From Thiohalomonas denitrificans (GTDB lineage Bacteria; Pseudomonadota; Gammaproteobacteria; Thiohalomonadales; Thiohalomonadaceae): a DNA stretch of 64,000 nucleotides. The stretch is taken from positions 248,001 through 312,000 of the forward strand of contig NZ_FMWD01000002.1 in assembly GCF_900102855.1 (NCBI RefSeq). The letters are read 5' to 3'. This document shows, in pieces, positions 59,815 through 64,000 of this stretch; the stretch's first letter is position 1; each line of letters begins with the position of its first letter. Both the position numbers and the translations under genes were made by a program. Below the pieces are notes generated by a model. It saw only the letters and a program-made list of their open reading frames with translations. It was not told the DNA's origin and did not search any database.

Positions 59815-61842
59815 CTAGGCCAGATCCCTTTTGATCGCCAGATCCCAGTTATCCGAATAGACCCGTTTTTTGCCCTCGTAGGCATCGAGCTGTGCATGAA
59901 TATAAAAGTGCGACGGGTCCGAGGTGAGGGTCGTCCGCGTGACGGTGCACACATCCCAGTCGTCCCGGTGAAAGCACCAGTGCCAGACCGTCTCACCTTG
60001 CGGCGAGCAAAAGTCGTCATTCTGGTAGGAATACCGTTCCACGGCTTTACGCTGCATCTCCAGGTCGAGCTTCTTGAAACGGACCACCCCGTCATCATTG
60101 ACCACCTCCAGCGTGGAGTAGTCGGTGCCGAGATCGCGAATCACGCGCCAATGGTGCTCACCCGTTTCAATCACCGCTTTTGCCAGGGGGCGGGCGCCTT
60201 CCGGAGCTTCGAAGTGGACCGCCCGATCACGTTCCGCAGGGGGACGGGCCGGAACCCGCAGACGGCTCTCCGCGGTGTACAGCGTGAGACGAACCGGTTC
60301 GGGTGGAGGCCATGCCAGCGGCCAGTAGGAGGTGGAGAGCGAGAGGCGCAGCCGATGATCGCGTGGAAACACCTGTGCCATGTCGTTGAGTTTCACACGC
60401 ACTCGATAGCGCTCGCCCGGTACCAGGGCCTGCGGATGCTCGGAACTGTCCCGGTGGGTAAGGTTGAGCAGCCCATACGTCACACGGGTCGCCTTGTCAT
60501 CCGGCGCGACGTCGGAGAGTCGCACAGCGACCATGGCCACCGGCCGGTCGGCCGCCAACACGAGCTCCGCCTCCGGGGCGCCCAGCAATTCCAGCGGCGC
60601 TTCCAGCGGAGCGCTCTCGTAGATGAGCGCTCCCCCGTCCTCTTCCCGCTGGTCGTGGGGCAGATCAGGCGCGGCGGAGTAGGAGCACCACTTGCCGGCA
60701 AAGAAGCCGACACTCAGCGGGGACTGCAGCGTCTGCACCGCACCGGTCCGCCGGCGCTCGCCCTCGCCAGCGGCGAGCCGGCCCGGAGCCAGGAAATACT
60801 CTTTCCAACGGGTGGCCGGTGACGGCCAGCTCTCCTCGGCCACCCAGCGCCCCGGCCGATGCCTGTACCGGGTGGTGGGCGGCACACTTTCCTGCATCCA
60901 GGCGCGAAGCATCGGCTCATCCATGATGCCGGTGTCGCGTCCTTTCAGCCAGAAATCCCACCAGCGCAGACACTCCTGCAGAAAGCCGATCCCCGGGCCG
61001 GGGATTCCTTCATGGGGATACTTGTGGCTCCAGGGGCCGACCAGCCCCAGCCGCGGCACTTGCAGATGCTCGAGCAACCGGAAAACCGCATTGGTATAGC
61101 CATCCGCCCAGCCGGAAACCGCCATGACGGGACACTGCACGGCATTCCAGTCTTCGCAGATGGAGCCGTGTTTCCAGTAGTCATCGCGCCGCTGATGCCG
61201 CAGCCATTTTTCCAGCCACAGACCGCTACCGCGAAGGCGTTGATGCCACAGCTCGCGCCAGCGGTCTCGTCCCACGACCTGCGGGTCCGGCGGCAGCGAG
61301 TTCAAGCCGAACATGGTCGATGCCCAGGAGAGGTTATCGCCCAGCAGACACCCCCCCATGTGATGGACATCGTCGGCATAACGATCATCGGTGGAGCAGA
61401 CCGAGACGATGGCCTTGAGCGCCGGAGGACGCCGCGCTGCAATCTGCAGGCCGTTGAAGCCGCCCCAGGAGATGCCGATCATGCCCACATTGCCGTCACA
61501 CCAGGGCTGTTCGGCCAGCCAGCGGATAATTTCGACGCCATCCTGCAGCTCGCTTTCCAGGTACTCGTCCTCGAGGGTCCCCTCGGAATTACCGCTGCCG
61601 CGGATATCCACCCTGACCGCCGCATAGCCATGACCGGCGAAGTAGGGATGCATGCGCTGATCCCGGCTGCGGGTGTTATCCCGGTGTCGATAGGGGATGT
61701 ACTCCAGGATTGCAGGCACGGGTTGTCTTTCGGCGCCCTCCGGCAGCCAGATCCGGGCCGCCAGATGAACACCGTCGGCCATCGCAATCCAGGCCGTTTC
61801 AATGGTCCGTACCTTATGGGGAAAATTCCTGACCGATCTCAT
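59815..61842 (-). CDS. CocE/NonD family (S15-type) hydrolase
   Basis: A 675-residue protein. Its alpha/beta-hydrolase domain has GSGNSEGT as oxyanion-region motif and the nucleophile in GISWGGFNGLQ (Ser125), with a C-terminal jelly-roll domain (LRLSLSTSYWPLAWPPPEPVRLTLY...) as in X-prolyl dipeptidyl peptidase S15 and cocaine esterase. No signal peptide is evident, so a cytoplasmic role is likely. The ATG (61842) overlaps the ATP-grasp stop by one base. The substrate, ester or peptide, is unknown. Confidence 0.92.
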   Translation of the reverse strand: MRSVRNFPHKVRTIETAWIAMADGVHLAARIWLPEGAERQPVPAILEYIPYRHRDNTRSRDQRMHPYFAGHGYAAVRVDIRGSGNSEGTLEDEYLESELQDGVEIIRWLAEQPWCDGNVGMIGISWGGFNGLQIAARRPPALKAIVSVCSTDDRYADDVHHMGGCLLGDNLSWASTMFGLNSLPPDPQVVGRDRWRELWHQRLRGSGLWLEKWLRHQRRDDYWKHGSICEDWNAVQCPVMAVSGWADGYTNAVFRLLEHLQVPRLGLVGPWSHKYPHEGIPGPGIGFLQECLRWWDFWLKGRDTGIMDEPMLRAWMQESVPPTTRYRHRPGRWVAEESWPSPATRWKEYFLAPGRLAAGEGERRRTGAVQTLQSPLSVGFFAGKWCSYSAAPDLPHDQREEDGGALIYESAPLEAPLELLGAPEAELVLAADRPVAMVAVRLSDVAPDDKATRVTYGLLNLTHRDSSEHPQALVPGERYRVRVKLNDMAQVFPRDHRLRLSLSTSYWPLAWPPPEPVRLTLYTAESRLRVPARPPAERDRAVHFEAPEGARPLAKAVIETGEHHWRVIRDLGTDYSTLEVVNDDGVVRFKKLDLEMQRKAVERYSYQNDDFCSPQGETVWHWCFHRDDWDVCTVTRTTLTSDPSHFYIHAQLDAYEGKKRVYSDNWDLAIKRDLA

Positions 61843-63137
61843 TACGCGCTTGCGACGCTGTCGTGGAACTCCAGGGGTAGCCGGGCCTTGAGCTGCTCAT
61901 ACTCCTGCAACAGCGTCCTGGTATCCGGGGCTCCCATGAAAACCACCGCCACTTCGTAGCTGTAAGGCTCCTGACCCGGCATCTCCGACAATCGCGTTCC
62001 CTGTTTTACAGCGATCTCGATGCTGGTCCCCGGAAACGCCTCCTCCAGCTCTTCCAGCTCCCTTTCGGTGGGCACCCGGGTAACCAGCGCGTCGTGGAAA
62101 TGGCGAAGCATGAACTTCGCCGCCGTCGCGCAGCAGCCTTCGCGGCGCGGGTACTGAGGCTCGATGCCCAGCGCCACCTCCACGGCCACCTCGTGGTTCG
62201 ACGCGCCGGTGATGTCGACGAACATCGGTGAATGGGACTTGGAGATACGGGTGTTGAGTTCCAGCAACCAGAGACGATCCGTTGTCGTGTCCCAGAAGTA
62301 CTCGACGTTGAACGGGGTATTGTCGATGTCGAGATTCGGCACTAACCGTTTGGTGTAATCGATAATACGTCTCTGCACCTCCTGCGGCAGTCTGGATGGC
62401 AGCTGGTAGCGAGAGAAGGACGAAAGATTGGGCTCGCGAAAAGAGTCGACGATACCGTAGACGTGGGGCACTCCCTTCTGGATGTAGCCCTCCGCGGTGC
62501 ACTGCTCCCCTCCGATGGGCTGCTCGGCGATGCAATGATAGCCGTCGATTTCGACGGGGATATCAGCCGGCATATGCGCCATCGACAGCAATCTGCCGAA
62601 GGGCTCGCCGAACCCGCCGATCCGTTCCCGGGTGCGGGCAAGGGCAAATTCAAGGTCTGCATGGCTGGAGATATAAAATGCCAGTACCGAACTGAAGGCG
62701 ATAACCGGCTTGAGCCAGAAGGGGAATTCCAGACCGATGCGCTCCGCGGCATCATCGGCGAACGGATCGACCGCCTCGAATCGCGGCGTACAGTCCGGCA
62801 CGACCTGCCGTTCCCGCAGACGGCTCCAGTACTTGTGCTCGGCAATGAGGACACCACCCAGAGAGGGTCCATCGAGGCCGCAATGCTCGCGAAAGACCGG
62901 CAGCAGCGTGGTGGTGGGAAAGTCCCAGTGGCCGATGATGGCATCGACCCGGCCATCGAACCGATCCAGCTGCTCTTTCCCGGCCGCGATCATGTCGTCG
63001 ATGGGGTAGTGGGCCGGAAGCACGACCTGCTCGTAATCCAGCAGTCCGTGGAACCGATACTGCTCGCTGTTGCGTATCGTTTTCAGCAGCTTACGGTGAA
63101 AGTCGTCCAGCCCGACAATGAAGATGTTTTTCACCAT
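61842..63137 (-). CDS. ATP-grasp domain protein
   Basis: A 431-residue protein with an N-terminal Rossmann-like region (KNIFIVGLDDFHRKLLKTIRNS), a LEFPFWLKPVIAFSSVLAFYIS ATP-grasp lysine strand, and metal/ATP residues in NTPFNVEYFWDTTTDRLWLLELNTRISKSHSPMF, where the Glu and Asn of the ELNTR motif are seen. ATP-grasp enzymes form acyl-phosphate intermediates and join an acid to an amine or thiol. The start has GAGGTAGGG before ATG 63137. The gene overlaps a hydrolase gene by one base, so their actions may be linked. Confidence 0.88.
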   Translation of the reverse strand: MVKNIFIVGLDDFHRKLLKTIRNSEQYRFHGLLDYEQVVLPAHYPIDDMIAAGKEQLDRFDGRVDAIIGHWDFPTTTLLPVFREHCGLDGPSLGGVLIAEHKYWSRLRERQVVPDCTPRFEAVDPFADDAAERIGLEFPFWLKPVIAFSSVLAFYISSHADLEFALARTRERIGGFGEPFGRLLSMAHMPADIPVEIDGYHCIAEQPIGGEQCTAEGYIQKGVPHVYGIVDSFREPNLSSFSRYQLPSRLPQEVQRRIIDYTKRLVPNLDIDNTPFNVEYFWDTTTDRLWLLELNTRISKSHSPMFVDITGASNHEVAVEVALGIEPQYPRREGCCATAAKFMLRHFHDALVTRVPTERELEELEEAFPGTSIEIAVKQGTRLSEMPGQEPYSYEVAVVFMGAPDTRTLLQEYEQLKARLPLEFHDSVASA

Positions 63138-63261
63138 CCCTACCTCGACAGGCTATGGTCCCACTCAACGAATAGCAGATGCCGAGTGCGGCTTCCCGCC
63201 GCTCCCGAAGTATTCGCGTCTTGATGGAGGGGTCTCCGTATGCGAAACCCGGCATCACAGC

Positions 63262-64000
63262 TCAATCGCTCTCCAGCTCAATCACCTTTGGCCATGTGAA
63301 TCGAACGGTCGAACCCCTGCCGGGCTCCGACTGGAGTTCGATATCTCCACCGACGCTCTCGACAAGCTTTTTCACCACCGCTAGGCCAATACCCGATCCT
63401 TCGCACTCTGTACGTCCGGGAGCTCGCTCGAACATCCGAAAGATACGCTCCTGGTACTCGGGCGGAATACCGGGCCCATCATCGGCTACGGAAAATTCAT
63501 ACTGTTCGTCCAGCTCGCGGACAGACACGTGAACCCTGCCATCGGGCCGGTCGTGATATTTGATGGCGTTGCCAATCAGGTTGGCAAACACTTGTTGCAG
63601 CTTGACTGGATCGGTGATCAGACGGGGCATGCCTTCGTCAATGTGAACCTGGAACTCCCGAGGTTTCTCGTAGGTTGCCAGAACAGATGCTATCAACTGT
63701 TTGCTGTCGACGGTCTCTACCTGAACGGTCTGCCCACCAGCTTCGGCATAGGCCAGGAGCGCCCGGATAAAGGCTTCCATTGCCTGGCTACGCTTACGGA
63801 TCAAATGCAGGTGATAGCGGTTTTCGTCCGAGAGCCGGGGGCCGAGGTCTTCCTCAAGCGACTTCGAAAGATTTGAGACAGCTCGCAAAGGTGCTCTCAG
63901 GTCATGAGAAGTCACGTGGGCGAATTGTTGCAGCTCCGCATTGGCCCGGCGCAAGGCTTCTTCGGCCTGTTTGTGCTCGGAGATATCCAGGTTGATACCA
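63262..64000 (-). CDS. PAS histidine kinase, cut by the window end
   Basis: The gene runs off the right end. The visible part starts in a PAS domain end (GINLDISEHKQAEEALRRANAELQQF), followed by the phosphoacceptor motif SHDLRAPLRAVSN and an HATPase domain with NLIGNAIKYHDRPDG, DDGPGIPPEYQERIFRMFE and GIGLAVVKKLVESVGG, ending FTWPKVIELESD. It belongs to the same type as the kinase at 25655 and the pseudogene at 8979. The N-terminal sensor is outside the window. Confidence 0.93.
   Translation of the reverse strand, partial: GINLDISEHKQAEEALRRANAELQQFAHVTSHDLRAPLRAVSNLSKSLEEDLGPRLSDENRYHLHLIRKRSQAMEAFIRALLAYAEAGGQTVQVETVDSKQLIASVLATYEKPREFQVHIDEGMPRLITDPVKLQQVFANLIGNAIKYHDRPDGRVHVSVRELDEQYEFSVADDGPGIPPEYQERIFRMFERAPGRTECEGSGIGLAVVKKLVESVGGDIELQSEPGRGSTVRFTWPKVIELESD

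Overview
The window is GC-rich, densely coded DNA from a Gram-negative bacterium, most likely a gammaproteobacterium of the Chromatiales / Ectothiorhodospiraceae type. The evidence is two AcrB-type RND efflux systems, a general porin and other beta-barrel proteins, a complex I NDUFA9-like protein next to cca, folB-folK beside plsY, and a multiheme c-type cytochrome operon. The lineage is an inference from gene content and order. No rRNA, tRNA, CRISPR array, phage or intact transposase was seen.

Layout. 1-4.1 kb: the first codons of a TauE/SafE exporter with a 13-copy heptamer array just before its start codon, a Sad-like aldehyde dehydrogenase, an NDUFA9-like protein and cca. 4.3-9.3 kb: a tightly coupled minus-strand operon kaiC-kaiB-PAS histidine kinase-PAS diguanylate cyclase, with a decayed histidine kinase upstream. 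9.5-16.6 kb: housekeeping genes (uppP, VanZ-like, methyltransferases, pteridine reductase, folK, folB, plsY). 16.7-25.4 kb: a membrane methyltransferase-like protein, DUF72, an EamA exporter, cyclopropane fatty acid synthase, a thiamine-binding-like protein and the first RND pump. 25.6-37.6 kb: a PAS kinase, a beta-propeller protein, a porin, msrA, an ABC exporter with its adaptor, tpm and a Na/Ca antiporter-like protein. 38-48.8 kb: an M20 hydrolase with a GCS2 ligase, rhomboid, ADP-ribosylglycohydrolase, Hsp20-Lon, a beta-barrel protein and Nudix. 49.3-53.5 kb: the second RND pump. 54.2-59.7 kb: a redox cluster (PepSY protein, ferric-reductase-like flavocytochrome, cytochrome b, FAD/NAD/2Fe-2S reductase, a His-rich membrane protein and a decaheme cytochrome c). 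59.8-64 kb: an S15-type hydrolase with an ATP-grasp protein, and a truncated kinase.

The two most system-like loci are the Kai cluster and the redox cluster. In the Kai cluster, KaiB and KaiC (without a visible KaiA) are joined by 4-base overlaps to a histidine kinase and a diguanylate cyclase that carry nearly the same PAS sensor. The redox cluster looks like a path from cytoplasmic NAD(P)H through membrane b-hemes to a periplasmic decaheme cytochrome.

The intergenic regions hold several repeat families: a modular cassette at three loci, paired 71-bp inverted-end repeats, short palindromes based on GGCCTGAAGGCC, and a 387-bp element with 32-bp terminal inverted repeats that ends 7 bases before the start of the antiporter gene. 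Starts were moved from the longest open frame where a ribosome-binding site or family alignment supported it.
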